Shown here: piece after piece, positions 8,002 through 16,805 of the stretch
Layout: every line of letters begins with the position of its first letter
Position numbering within the stretch: the first letter of the stretch is position 1
Source: Natronorubrum thiooxidans
GTDB taxonomy: Archaea > Halobacteriota > Halobacteria > Halobacteriales > Natrialbaceae
Direction of reading: 5' to 3'
DNA: 64,000 bases
Assembly (NCBI RefSeq): GCF_900156475.1
Contig: NZ_FTNR01000002.1
Coordinates: 62,001 to 126,000, forward strand
Translations under genes and position numbers: made by a program
Notes under the pieces: model-generated
The model's input: the letters and a program-made list of their open reading frames with translations, nothing else
Told to the model about the DNA's origin: nothing
Databases searched by the model: none

Positions 8002-9711
8002 ATGGCACTTCGCAACGATAGGGCCGTTCAGGCCGCACGCGACATCGAACTGGTAGAGATCGAAGACGGCTATACGCTGGTCGGTGGCCCCGAGGACTCG
8101 GTCACCGAACAACACGACACGGACCGCATTCCGGAGGTGGACGTCGATCAGGAGATGCTGAGCAACACAGGGGAAGACCCCGAGTCCTGGCTCATGTACG
8201 GCGGGAACTACGAACAACACCGCGTCACACCCGCCGACGTCATCACGCCCGACAACGTCTCCGACCTCGAACTCGAGTACGAGCTGTCGGTCGGGACGGG
8301 CTCGAGCATGGAGGGGACGCCCGTCGTGATTCCGGGTGACCCGCCGGTCATGTACCAGACGAACGGGCCCAATCACATGAAGGCGATCGACCCCCGCGAG
8401 GGGGAGGTCCTCTGGAGTTACACCTACGCGCCGCCGGTCGGCGTCGAACTCTGTTGTGACGACAACAACCGCGGAGCGGCCGTCTACGGCGACAAGGTGT
8501 ACATGACGACGCTCGACTCGGGCGTCGTCGCGCTGGATCGGTACACCGGCGAGGAGGTCTGGTACACGAGCACGGCAAACCACGAGGAGGGGTACTCCGC
8601 GACGTGGGCCCCGGTGATCCACGACGGGACGCTCTACACGGGCAGCGCCGGCGGCGAGTACGGCGTCCTCGGTTTCGTTGCCGCCCTCGACGCCGAGAGC
8701 GGCGATATCCTGTGGCAGACCGATACGCTCCCCGAAGACGAGTGGATCGGCGCGAGCCGCGAGCACGGCTGTGGCACGACCTGGATGACGCCGACGATCG
8801 ACGAGGAACGGGGCGTCCTCTACACGGCGGTCGCGAATCCCGGGCCGGACTTCGACGGGACGGTCCGGCCGGGGCCGAACTTCCCCACCTGCGGGACGAT
8901 CGCGATGGATATGGAGAGCGGCGAGCACCTCTGGGGCTTCCAGAGCAGCCCGCACGACGTGTGGGACTACGACGCGGTAGCCCCGCGGGTGCTCCTCCGC
9001 GACGTGGAGACCGACGACGGGACGATGAACATGGTCGTCGGCTCGGACAAGACCGGCTGGGTGTACATGATGGACGCCGAGTCCGGCCGGCTCCACGAGC
9101 GCAGTGAGGAGATCTGCCAGCACATCAATATGTGGGAGATGATCCCCCACATTAGCGAGGACGAGCGGATCCCGTTCGTCCCCGGCGCGCCGGGCGGCAA
9201 CGACTGGCAGCCACCGTCGTACAATCCGGCGACCGGATACGTGTACGTCATCCACCAGAACTACCCGCAGGACCTCGTCTGGCGCTACGAGGAGTACGAT
9301 CAGGGCAACCCCTACTGGGGCGGCGATCTGGACGATCCGGCTTCGGAGTTCCCCGACGAGTGGAACGGCTCGATCACCGCCTTCGCCGCGGTCGATCCAG
9401 CGACGGGCGAGCGCGTCTGGCGCGATTGGATCGAAAGCGAGGACGATCACTATATGTGGGGCGGCTCGATGTCGACCGTGACGGGACTCGTGTTCAACGG
9501 CACCCAGAACGGCACCTTCGTCGCCTACGACGGCGAGAGCGGCGAGCGCCGCTGGGAGCACGAGTTCGACGTGCCGATCAGCGCCTCCCCGATGAGCTGG
9601 TACGACCCCGGCGAGGAGAAACAGTACGTCGCCGTGCAGGTCGGTGGCAGCGGCTGGCTCCGACAGGGGCCACGCGGGAGCACGCTTGCCGTGTTCTCGA
9701 TAGACGCCTGA
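8002..9711 (+). CDS. PQQ-dependent alcohol dehydrogenase family enzyme
   Basis: The 569-residue protein is an eight-bladed quinoprotein propeller: repeated W-motifs, vicinal cysteines CC at 151-152 (VELCCDDNNRG) like the disulfide over PQQ in methanol and ethanol dehydrogenases, Glu219 in GGEYGVLGF and Asn279 in ANPGPDF at the metal-ligand positions, and WDYD at 321-324 with the likely catalytic Asp. It would oxidise an alcohol or sugar and pass electrons to a carrier such as the blue copper protein encoded at 9736. No N-terminal signal peptide is visible although such enzymes usually act outside the membrane. No PQQ biosynthesis gene is present in the window. Confidence 0.85.
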   Translation: MALRNDRAVQAARDIELVEIEDGYTLVGGPEDSVTEQHDTDRIPEVDVDQEMLSNTGEDPESWLMYGGNYEQHRVTPADVITPDNVSDLELEYELSVGTGSSMEGTPVVIPGDPPVMYQTNGPNHMKAIDPREGEVLWSYTYAPPVGVELCCDDNNRGAAVYGDKVYMTTLDSGVVALDRYTGEEVWYTSTANHEEGYSATWAPVIHDGTLYTGSAGGEYGVLGFVAALDAESGDILWQTDTLPEDEWIGASREHGCGTTWMTPTIDEERGVLYTAVANPGPDFDGTVRPGPNFPTCGTIAMDMESGEHLWGFQSSPHDVWDYDAVAPRVLLRDVETDDGTMNMVVGSDKTGWVYMMDAESGRLHERSEEICQHINMWEMIPHISEDERIPFVPGAPGGNDWQPPSYNPATGYVYVIHQNYPQDLVWRYEEYDQGNPYWGGDLDDPASEFPDEWNGSITAFAAVDPATGERVWRDWIESEDDHYMWGGSMSTVTGLVFNGTQNGTFVAYDGESGERRWEHEFDVPISASPMSWYDPGEEKQYVAVQVGGSGWLRQGPRGSTLAVFSIDA

Positions 9712-9735
9712 CAATCACTACCGAACGACAGACCA

Positions 9736-10935
9736 ATGAGCAACCAACACACGCGCGAAGACGTTTCGCGACGCGGTGTACTGAAGGGAACGGCAGCGGT
9801 CGCCGGGACGGCTGCGACCGCCGGCACCGCCGGCGCCTACCGCGATGCGATTGATTTCCGACTCCCGGCGGCACAGAACGACGGCGATGGCCGAACCTTC
9901 TCACTGCTCGGTATCGTCGGCGGCTGGATCGGGGTCTCGCCCGCGGAAATCGACGGGGCCTCGAACCCGACGCTGCGACTGATCGAGGGCGAAGAACACG
10001 AAGTCATCTGGACGAACGGGGACGGCTCACGCCACAACTTCGTCCTCGCGGACGAGGAGGGCGACGTGATCGAGTCGACGGACTTCCTCGCCGAACAGGG
10101 CGAATCGCTGTCGCTCGAGTTCACCCCCGACGAGGAGATGGCCCAGTACTACTGTATTCCACATCCGGTCCAGATGCGCGGCCCGATCGAAGTGGTCGAC
10201 GCCGAGGACGTCCACGAACTCCGCGTCCGCGTCGAGGACGAGGCGGGCGATCCACTCGGTGCGGAAGTATTCGTCGGGGACCAACACGCGTTCTCCAGCG
10301 TGGCGTCGAAGCCGAGTCCGGACGCCGAGGAGGAAGAAGATCCGCCCGCGGTCGCCCGCTTCGACATGCTCGAGGACGGCGAGTACGAGATCGACGTCTG
10401 GACGTTTGGCCACGAACGGGTGACCGACACGGTGACGATCGACGGCGACGACGCGGAACTCACCGTCACGCTGCCAGCCGTCGAACCGGGCGAGCCGACC
10501 GAGACTGTCTCGCTTCGACTCGAGGAGGGGCAGTGGGTCGGTGGCGACAGCGACGAGGCGAACCCGACGCTCGAACTCGAGGCCGGCGAGACCTACGCAG
10601 TCGAGTGGGAGAATACGATTGGGCGGCACCAACCCGAGCGAGAGAGTCGGAGCTTCGAACCGCTGCCCGGTCACAACTTCGCGATCGCCAGCGACGGCGA
10701 GACGAACGAGTGGAACACGTACGTTCGGTCGGCCTTCACAAGCGAGGAAGGGGCCACGCAGACGGTTGAGTTCGTCGCGAACGAAGACATGGGTGTCTAC
10801 CTCGATCAGGCCCAGTTAGACGCCGTCGGAGAGATCAGCGTTACCGGCGACAGCGGCGGTACGGACAACGGCGGTGCGGTTGAAAACGGGGACGAGGCGG
10901 GCGACGACGAGTCCGCGGAGACCGACGACGACTGA
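9736..10935 (+). CDS. Tat-exported blue copper (cupredoxin) protein with a degenerate second domain
   Basis: The 399-residue protein opens with a Tat signal (SRRGVLK, residues 11-17, then a hydrophobic Ala/Gly stretch). Residues about 55-155 form a type 1 copper domain: His100 (SRHNF), Cys140, His143 and Met147 (YYCIPHPVQM). A beta-rich middle part (about 160-250) resembles a carboxypeptidase-regulatory-like domain. A third part (about 255-375) is arranged like a cupredoxin (GHNFAIASDGE) but has VYLDQAQLDAVG where the Cys-His-Met loop would be, so it probably binds no copper. An acidic Gly-rich tail ends the protein. It follows the PQQ dehydrogenase gene by 24 bases and is its likely electron acceptor. 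Confidence 0.86.
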   Translation: MSNQHTREDVSRRGVLKGTAAVAGTAATAGTAGAYRDAIDFRLPAAQNDGDGRTFSLLGIVGGWIGVSPAEIDGASNPTLRLIEGEEHEVIWTNGDGSRHNFVLADEEGDVIESTDFLAEQGESLSLEFTPDEEMAQYYCIPHPVQMRGPIEVVDAEDVHELRVRVEDEAGDPLGAEVFVGDQHAFSSVASKPSPDAEEEEDPPAVARFDMLEDGEYEIDVWTFGHERVTDTVTIDGDDAELTVTLPAVEPGEPTETVSLRLEEGQWVGGDSDEANPTLELEAGETYAVEWENTIGRHQPERESRSFEPLPGHNFAIASDGETNEWNTYVRSAFTSEEGATQTVEFVANEDMGVYLDQAQLDAVGEISVTGDSGGTDNGGAVENGDEAGDDESAETDDD

Positions 10936-10983
10936 GACGAACGGACGCCGGCTCCGCTTCGTTTTTCGAGAGTAGACACCGAC

Positions 10984-12096
10984 TCACCACGTGTAGTTCG
11001 CGATCCAGTAGACGACATAGAGGGCGACGAGTGTCGCGCCGCCGAGACGGGTCACGCGACTGCGAGCCAACATGGCCGTCACGACGAGCAGACACGCCGC
11101 GAAGAACGGCCAGTGGACCGTCATCACCGCGCCGCTGGTGTCGATCGGGTGGAGAAGCGCGATCAGGCCGACGTTCGCCGTCATGTAAAACATCGTGCTT
11201 CCGACGACGTTGCCAACGGCGAGGTGCGGTCGACCCTGTCGTACCGGCTCGACGGTGAGCGCGAGTTCTTCGATGGAGGCGATGAAGCTCAGCACTGTCG
11301 CCCCGAACGCGAGCCCTGAGATGCCGAACGCGACGAACATCCGCTCCGCGCTGACCACCGTGATCAGCGACCCGACGGTCATCCCGACGATCGAGAGGAT
11401 CGCAACCCCGAGCGCGAACAGTCCGCTCCGGTGTTCGAGTTCGGGGACGAACTCGTCCGGATCGAGGTCGAGATCCAACTCGAGCGGTCCGGATCTGCGC
11501 TCGTCGCCGTCCCCACCCTCGACGGCGGCCTCAGTCGCGCCATCGCCGTTCGATGCCCGGGGCCGCTCGGACGCTTCCTCCACGAGGTCGGCGTCGACGA
11601 CCTCCTGAACCGCTTCGGAGAGCAGATAAATCGTCTCCGACCGCCTCTCACGCCAGAAGATGTACGCGAGCAGCGGGACAAACACGGCGACGAGCACTGC
11701 CCCGTGCTGCAACTCGATCGTCCCGTCGAGTGACATCGCGAACACCGGGAGCGGAACGAGCAGCAACAGCAACAGGTACGCTCTCGGGACGTCGATCTCG
11801 AACGGGACGAACAGGCCCGCGATACCGACGGCGACGGCGAGGACGAACAGCGACTCGCCGAAGACCGTCCCGATAGCGAGATCGGGCAGCGCGACGAAAG
11901 CGGCAGTGACCCCCAGTACGGCGTTCTCGAGGTCGACACCGGCCAGGATAACCGCGAGGAAGAACCCGGAGATACCGAGCGAGACGGCACTCTGTGCGAC
12001 CGCGTCGATGAAGATCTCCACACACCAGATGACCAGGCCGACACCCAGGAGAAACAGGCCGACGAAGAGGCCGATCTCCACCTCCGCTGCGACCAT
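10984..12096 (-). CDS. Sodium/calcium exchanger (CaCA) family membrane protein
   Basis: The 370-residue protein has about ten hydrophobic segments in two halves separated by a long acidic cytoplasmic loop (residues about 140-210). The second half has the CaCA alpha-repeat-like pattern SIEELALTVEPVRQG followed by HLAVGNVVGSTMFYMTANVG, where canonical exchangers have an acidic residue and GNxxGSNxxN. The first repeat is more divergent. It is the second gene of a two-gene array with the paralogue at 12173-13276 and would exchange Ca2+ or another cation for Na+ or H+. The exact ions are not deducible. Confidence 0.8.
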   Translation of the reverse strand: MVAAEVEIGLFVGLFLLGVGLVIWCVEIFIDAVAQSAVSLGISGFFLAVILAGVDLENAVLGVTAAFVALPDLAIGTVFGESLFVLAVAVGIAGLFVPFEIDVPRAYLLLLLLVPLPVFAMSLDGTIELQHGAVLVAVFVPLLAYIFWRERRSETIYLLSEAVQEVVDADLVEEASERPRASNGDGATEAAVEGGDGDERRSGPLELDLDLDPDEFVPELEHRSGLFALGVAILSIVGMTVGSLITVVSAERMFVAFGISGLAFGATVLSFIASIEELALTVEPVRQGRPHLAVGNVVGSTMFYMTANVGLIALLHPIDTSGAVMTVHWPFFAACLLVVTAMLARSRVTRLGGATLVALYVVYWIANYTW

Positions 12097-12172
12097 GGGT
12101 AGTCACACGACGGTGGATTACTTAATTCGACGACCGGCAAAGCGGCTCGTGTCGGCCGCCGAAATCGGGATC

Positions 12173-13276
12173 TCAGAGTGGATCCGGGATCGGAACGCCG
12201 CCGAAGACGAGGACGGCGAGCACCCAGTAGGCGACGTAGAGGCCGAGAAGCACGTACCCATGTCGCCGACGAATTCGTCCGGTAGAGATGTAGTACGCGG
12301 CAACGGCGGTCAAGATAATAACTGCGGGGAGATGGAAGACGAGGACGTCTCGCGGAACGACCACATCGGCGACGAACGCGATGATACCGACGTTCGCCGT
12401 CACGGAAAAGATCACGCTGCCGATGACGTGACCGATTCCGATCTCCGGAACGCCGCGGCGAACCGGTTCGATCGTCAACAGCAGATTCTCGAAAGTCAAC
12501 ACGAGCGTCAGGATCGTCGCGCCGAAGACTGTTTCTTCGATCCCCCACGTTTCGGCGATCACCTCCGAACTCGCCTCGAGGAGTGCCGCTCCCGCGACGA
12601 GACCGAGCAGCGCGACGAGCGACAGCCCGATCCAGAAGAGCCCTTCGTACGACCGGTCCGCGACGAATCGGTCTTCCGGAATGTCTTCGAGGACCGCTCG
12701 GTTGTCGACGTCCGTAACGGTGAGTTCGTCGATTGGGACGCCGCCGTCAGCCTCGATCCGCTCTGCAATCTCCGAATCCCTGAAGACGGGGACGTCGCGC
12801 TGAATTTCACGATAGATGATATACCCGAACAGAACGACGAAGATCGCAGTGAGCGCAAGCCCGTGAACGAACGTGAGCGTGCCGACGAAAATGAACGGAA
12901 TCAAGACCAGCGGCGACAGTACGAGCAGTAGCAGATAGTCCGGCGGGATCTCGACTGGAAACGGCTTGTAGATGGCGGCGACGGCCAGCGTGATCCCCGT
13001 GATTGCGAGTGCGGTTCCCAGCGCCGTCCCAAGAGCGACCTGCTCGAGGCCGCCAGCACCGAAGACGAGTGCGACGGCGGTGTCGTCGAATTCGAAGCCG
13101 GTGAAGACGATCGCCAGGCCGAAAATCGAGACACCCAGCCCAAAGGCAGCACGTGTCAGGTAGCTAATTAGCTTTTCGACGCTGTAGGTCAGGACGACCG
13201 CCCCGACGAGGAGCATGAGATACGCCATCCAGACGCCTTGTGACTCGATGAACCCCTCGATGAGCTCTTCGACCAT
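12173..13276 (-). CDS. Sodium/calcium exchanger (CaCA) family membrane protein, paralogue
   Basis: This 367-residue protein shares length, membrane layout and acidic central loop with the protein encoded at 10984, 76 bases downstream. Its second repeat is FENLLLTIEPVRRG then GIGHVIGSVIFSVTANVG. The first (LEQVALGTALGTALAITGI) departs from the canonical Asn-rich alpha-1 motif, so ion selectivity may differ from classical exchangers. A TATA-like box lies 24-29 bases upstream of the ATG, implying a leaderless transcript, and sits inside an inverted repeat. Confidence 0.8.
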   Translation of the reverse strand: MVEELIEGFIESQGVWMAYLMLLVGAVVLTYSVEKLISYLTRAAFGLGVSIFGLAIVFTGFEFDDTAVALVFGAGGLEQVALGTALGTALAITGITLAVAAIYKPFPVEIPPDYLLLLVLSPLVLIPFIFVGTLTFVHGLALTAIFVVLFGYIIYREIQRDVPVFRDSEIAERIEADGGVPIDELTVTDVDNRAVLEDIPEDRFVADRSYEGLFWIGLSLVALLGLVAGAALLEASSEVIAETWGIEETVFGATILTLVLTFENLLLTIEPVRRGVPEIGIGHVIGSVIFSVTANVGIIAFVADVVVPRDVLVFHLPAVIILTAVAAYYISTGRIRRRHGYVLLGLYVAYWVLAVLVFGGVPIPDPL

Positions 13277-13292
13277 AGCACCGTATATGAGT

Positions 13293-13348
13293 CATGATAC
13301 CATATATCTATCATGTCGTGTATACGATTCCGTTGAACTCGTATACAC
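13293..13348 (-). promoter_or_regulatory. Promoter with two inverted repeats upstream of the exchanger genes
   Basis: Two perfect inverted repeats lie side by side. CATGATA (13293-13299) pairs with TATCATG (13309-13315), with a TATA-like CCATATATC spacer. GTGTATACGA (13318-13327) pairs with TCGTATACAC (13339-13348) across 11 bases. The first encloses the predicted TATA box of the exchanger gene starting at 13276, the classical place for a repressor; the second lies just upstream of it. The neighbouring ArsR-type regulator is the obvious candidate binder. Confidence 0.55.
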
Positions 13349-13422
13349 GGATCGAGAATCGGGGTGCCGACCGACCGCTCGCCGATTCCGTGTGACGGTG
13401 TCGCGGGTACGACCGGGCCCGG

Positions 13423-13764
13423 TCATCGTTGGGGCCGGTCTTCGCCATCGATCGATTCAGCCTGCAGAAGGAACGTCCGTTCCGGCGGCGGCGCGATCTG
13501 CAGTTCGATGGTGGCAGCCAGTTCGTAGTACTTGCGGTTCCCGCGCATGTACCACTCGACCAAGCCAGCCTCCTCGAGCGTCGAGAGATGGTGGACGGCA
13601 GTCTTCCCGTCCATTCCGGTCGCCTCTGCGAGTTCCGAGACGTACTTCGGTTCTCGGGAGAGTTCACGTAGAATCTCGAGTCGCGTCCCGTTCCCCAACG
13701 TCTCGATGAGTGACATGCGCTCGTCTTCGGTCCCGGCAGCAAGAAGGATTTCGCCGGGTCGCAC
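13423..13764 (-). CDS. ArsR-family winged-helix transcriptional regulator
   Basis: The core LIETLGNGTRLEILREL, EPKYVSELAEATGMD and AVHHLSTLEEAGLVEW is a standard ArsR/HTH_20 winged helix. The C-terminal strand-rich tail (about 25 residues) is common in haloarchaeal members. The start is uncertain: I chose a GTG at 13764 (113 residues) because ATG starts at 13830 or 13845 would overlap the divergent gene at 13829 and leave no promoter. A TTTATGAG-type element at about 13799-13806 could serve both directions. No metal-binding Cys cluster is visible. The location suggests control of the adjacent exchanger genes. Confidence 0.75.
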   Translation of the reverse strand: MRPGEILLAAGTEDERMSLIETLGNGTRLEILRELSREPKYVSELAEATGMDGKTAVHHLSTLEEAGLVEWYMRGNRKYYELAATIELQIAPPPERTFLLQAESIDGEDRPQR

Positions 13765-13828
13765 CGCTTGACGCTCGGTCTCTGATGGGTGCTCCGGGTT
13801 TATGAGACTATGTGTGGTACTGTACAGC

Positions 13829-14131
13829 ATGTCCGATCGAGTCACCCTTCCGGAAGATCGAAATCACGAACGTCGTACGATCACGGACGGCTTTTTCGAA
13901 CGGGAGGTGTACCTCTCCCGCGACGAGACGGCCGCGTTCCTCCGTGATCTCGCCGATCAGATCGAGGCCGAGACGACGGTAACAGTCGCGGGATCGGGAT
14001 GGGAAATCCCCTTCGAGTATCGCGATCCGATCGAGGTCGAGATCGAGTTCACGAAACAGCGCGACCGCGAACTCGAGATCGAACTCGAATTCAGCGAGCC
14101 ACGTGGCGGATCGGATCTCTCCATCCGGTGA
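13829..14131 (+). CDS. amphi-Trp domain-containing protein
   Basis: The 100-residue acidic protein has the pattern of the haloarchaeal amphi-Trp domain: an N-terminal FEREVYLSRDETAAFLRDLADQ helix, then WEIPFEYRDPIEVEIEF and alternating hydrophobic/acidic strands. Function is unknown. The ATG at 13829 is preferred over an upstream in-frame ATG because a TATA-like element (TTTATGA, about 13799-13805) lies 25-30 bases before it, which fits a leaderless transcript. It is divergent from the ArsR gene. Confidence 0.8.
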   Translation: MSDRVTLPEDRNHERRTITDGFFEREVYLSRDETAAFLRDLADQIEAETTVTVAGSGWEIPFEYRDPIEVEIEFTKQRDRELEIELEFSEPRGGSDLSIR

Positions 14132-14188
14132 TCGACACCGGTACCTGGCCGTCTGTCACTCGAGCGGCGACGATGATTCGCCGCATCG

Positions 14189-15040
14189 TCAGTCGTCGGC
14201 CTCGACTGCGGTTTCAGTCGCCCCAGCCAGTTCGAGCCACGGCTCGGCGTTCGACTCGGCGACGGCGAGGTCGACGAGCGGCTGCTCACATCCGTCGCAG
14301 ATGGACCGAACGACGACCGCCGACCGTCGACAGCAGTGTTCGAGCCGGTCTACCGTCGTGTGCAGTTCTTCCCCGCAGGCTGGACAGCGGTCGCGGAGCA
14401 GTCGCACTCCCATCAGGAGGTCCCGACGCTCGCTCGTCTCGAGCCCGTCCCACCCCTCGAGTCGGGTTCGGAGGACGGCCACTGCAGTGGCGTCTGCCCG
14501 TAGCGCTGCAGTCGACTCCCAGCGAACCCGCTTGCGTCCGTCGAGAACGAACGCCGCGTCGTCGAGGCGCTCGATCTCGTCGGCAGCGAACAACGATTCG
14601 ATCGCGTCTGGAATCGAATCGGCCTCGTCGCGATCGGTGAGTCGCTCGTTCCATCGCTCGCGAACGGACGGTCGCAGTTGGACCTCGCCGTCCCGTTCGG
14701 TCGCGACGTCGGCGGCGAGCAGCACGCTCTGTAGATCCGCGGCCGACACCGTCTCGATCGTCGGCCTACTCGGCACCGGTTTTCCAAGGCGTTTGAGGAC
14801 CCTGGCGGGAAGATATCGACGGGTGATCGTCGGCGTTCTCGGGAGCAGGTAGCCCCGGAGGCGGATGATCGCCAGAAACGCGCCGAACGCGAGCGTACCG
14901 ACGGGAACGGAAATCGCGATACCGATACCAGTCGCGAGCACGACCGCGATTACGACGTTTACCACCGTACACGGGAGACAGCGGTTTTCCCCGGTGTACT
15001 CGGGTTGCTCGAGCCGTGCGATTACGTCTGAGACGGTCAC
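14189..15040 (-). CDS. Haloarchaeal membrane protein with C-terminal zinc-ribbon-like cysteines
   Basis: I do not recognise a named family. The 283-residue protein has a CLPC pair near residue 21, two adjoining hydrophobic segments (about 25-62), a long acidic soluble part and C-terminal cysteines arranged CPAC, HCC and CDGC (about residues 220-255), likely a zinc ribbon. It is probably a membrane-anchored protein with a cytoplasmic metal-binding domain. It stands alone, convergent with the amphi-Trp gene. Confidence 0.65.
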   Translation of the reverse strand: MTVSDVIARLEQPEYTGENRCLPCTVVNVVIAVVLATGIGIAISVPVGTLAFGAFLAIIRLRGYLLPRTPTITRRYLPARVLKRLGKPVPSRPTIETVSAADLQSVLLAADVATERDGEVQLRPSVRERWNERLTDRDEADSIPDAIESLFAADEIERLDDAAFVLDGRKRVRWESTAALRADATAVAVLRTRLEGWDGLETSERRDLLMGVRLLRDRCPACGEELHTTVDRLEHCCRRSAVVVRSICDGCEQPLVDLAVAESNAEPWLELAGATETAVEADD

Positions 15041-15251
15041 TGGTGTCTAGTGTCATACTAGTGGTGTCGAACGCCGAAAAACCGCCCCCTGTCCATCCCT
15101 CGCTCGACGTTCGCTCGAAGACGACCGTCTCCGACGCCAGTCTGTTTTACAAACCAAACGGATCGTCGGTAAATATTGTCCATCGAGCGTTCATACTCAC
15201 AGTAAGATTTACATCGGTGTTTGTGGTTCCCCGAACGAGGTTTGATACCAA

Positions 15252-16418
15252 ATGTCAATGGACGCAGTCGTCTATCAGGGACCGCACGACGTCGCTATCG
15301 AGGAGGTTGGCGAACCCGAAATCGAACACGAGAACGACGTTATCGTCGACATCACGACGACGTGTATCTGTGGTTCGGACCTCCACATGTACGAGGGACG
15401 AACCGCAGCCGATCCGGGAATCGTCTTCGGACACGAGAACATGGGAACCGTCACCGAGGTCGGCGACGCCGTAACGACGCTCGAGGAAGGCGACCGGGTC
15501 GTCATGCCGTTCAACGTCGCCTGTGGCTTCTGTCGGAACTGTGAGAACGGCTATACCGGCTTCTGTACCAACGTCAATCCCGGTTTCGCCGGCGGCGCGT
15601 ACGGCTATGTCGCGATGGGGCCGTACAAGGGCGGTCAGGCGGAGAAACTCCGCGTCCCGTTCGCCGACTTCAACGCGTTGAAACTGCCGGAAGGCGACGA
15701 ACACGAGGATTCCTTCGCGCTGCTTGCGGACATCTTCCCGACGGGGTGGCACGGCACCCGACTCGCCGATCTGCAACCCGGCGAGTCGATCGCGATCTAC
15801 GGGGCCGGCCCCGTCGGCCTGATGGCCGCCTACAGCGCCAAGATCCAGGGGGCTGCCGAGATCTACGTCGTCGACCGCGTCGAGAGCCGCCTCGAGATGG
15901 CCGAAGACCACTGCGACGCCCACGCGATCAACTTCGAGGAGGGCGACCCCGTCGAGCAGATCGTCGACGCCCACGGCGACGAAGTCGACAAAGGGGTCGA
16001 CGCCGTCGGCTACCAGGCGATCGACCCCGAGACCGATCCGGGTGACGACGCCTATGATCCGGCCCGGGAGAACCCCGCAATCGTGCTCAACCAGCTCATC
16101 GAGACCGTTCGACCGACGGGGCAACTGGGTATTCCGGGACTGTACGTCCCGTCCGACCCCGGCGCACCCGACGAGATGGCAGCCCAGGGCCGACTCGGCA
16201 TCGACTTCGGCAAACTCTTCGAAAAAGGGCTGAAGCTCGGAACTGGCCAGTGTAACGTCAAAGAGTACAACCGGGAGCTGCGAGACATGATCATCGAGGG
16301 TCGTGCCGACCCGAGCTGGGTCGTCTCCCACCGCGTCGACTTAGACCGTGCACCCGAGATGTACGAGAAGTTCGACGAGCGCGAAGAAGGTGTCATCAAG
16401 GTCTTGCTCGAGCCGTAG
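15252..16418 (+). CDS. Glutathione-independent formaldehyde dehydrogenase (zinc alcohol dehydrogenase family)
   Basis: The 388-residue protein matches the Pseudomonas-type FdhA branch of medium-chain zinc dehydrogenases: catalytic zinc site around CICGSDLHMYEG and FGHENMG, structural zinc cysteines in CGFCRNCENGYTGFC, the branch-typical insert GGAYGYVAMGPYKGGQAE, and a Rossmann motif GAGPVGLMAA (about 178-187). It oxidises formaldehyde to formate with NAD in the cytoplasm without glutathione. Other aldehydes or alcohols remain possible. ATGs at 15252 and 15258 are equally good. A TATA-like AGATTTACA lies some 45 bases upstream. Formate could be handled by the formate dehydrogenase encoded at 18924. 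Confidence 0.88.
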   Translation: MSMDAVVYQGPHDVAIEEVGEPEIEHENDVIVDITTTCICGSDLHMYEGRTAADPGIVFGHENMGTVTEVGDAVTTLEEGDRVVMPFNVACGFCRNCENGYTGFCTNVNPGFAGGAYGYVAMGPYKGGQAEKLRVPFADFNALKLPEGDEHEDSFALLADIFPTGWHGTRLADLQPGESIAIYGAGPVGLMAAYSAKIQGAAEIYVVDRVESRLEMAEDHCDAHAINFEEGDPVEQIVDAHGDEVDKGVDAVGYQAIDPETDPGDDAYDPARENPAIVLNQLIETVRPTGQLGIPGLYVPSDPGAPDEMAAQGRLGIDFGKLFEKGLKLGTGQCNVKEYNRELRDMIIEGRADPSWVVSHRVDLDRAPEMYEKFDEREEGVIKVLLEP

Positions 16419-16522
16419 CGCCCCTGCTATCGAAATTCGATTCCGTTTTTCAGTCCGATACCTGCACATCGAACCAGTTACGATCGACGGCTGTTTCTCG
16501 CTCGGCCGAACGAGCTGTCGTG

Positions 16523-16684
16523 TTAGCTTCGCACCCAGGCCATCGGGTGGTCGTCGCGAAGATGGTCGTGGTACTTTTTGACAAGCTTCGGGTACGAGCC
16601 CGCAACCGCATACCAGTCGCAGTGCTTACAGCCCCGTTCGACCGTGTCGCTCGCCCGTTGTACGTACCCGCCGGTTCGGTTCAT
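16523..16684 (-). CDS. Small zinc-finger-like protein
   Basis: The frame continues upstream, but the family-like start is the Met at 16684, giving 53 residues (MNRTGGYVQRASDTVERG...). It contains CKHCDWYAV followed by a helix ending HDHLRDDHP, an arrangement like a C2H2 finger with spare histidines. Such micro-proteins are abundant in haloarchaea and mostly uncharacterised. It lies near a CobW GTPase gene, which may be relevant to zinc supply. Confidence 0.65.
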   Translation of the reverse strand: MNRTGGYVQRASDTVERGCKHCDWYAVAGSYPKLVKKYHDHLRDDHPMAWVRS

Positions 16685-16805
16685 GCCCAACGCGGGCCGT
16701 CGTGACAGCATAACCTTTCTGTATCGGCCGCCACGCGTCGGTCCTCGAGTTCGAGCCCCTCCCATCGGAGAAACAGGTATGCCACTAAGCGACATACTCC
16801 GATAT

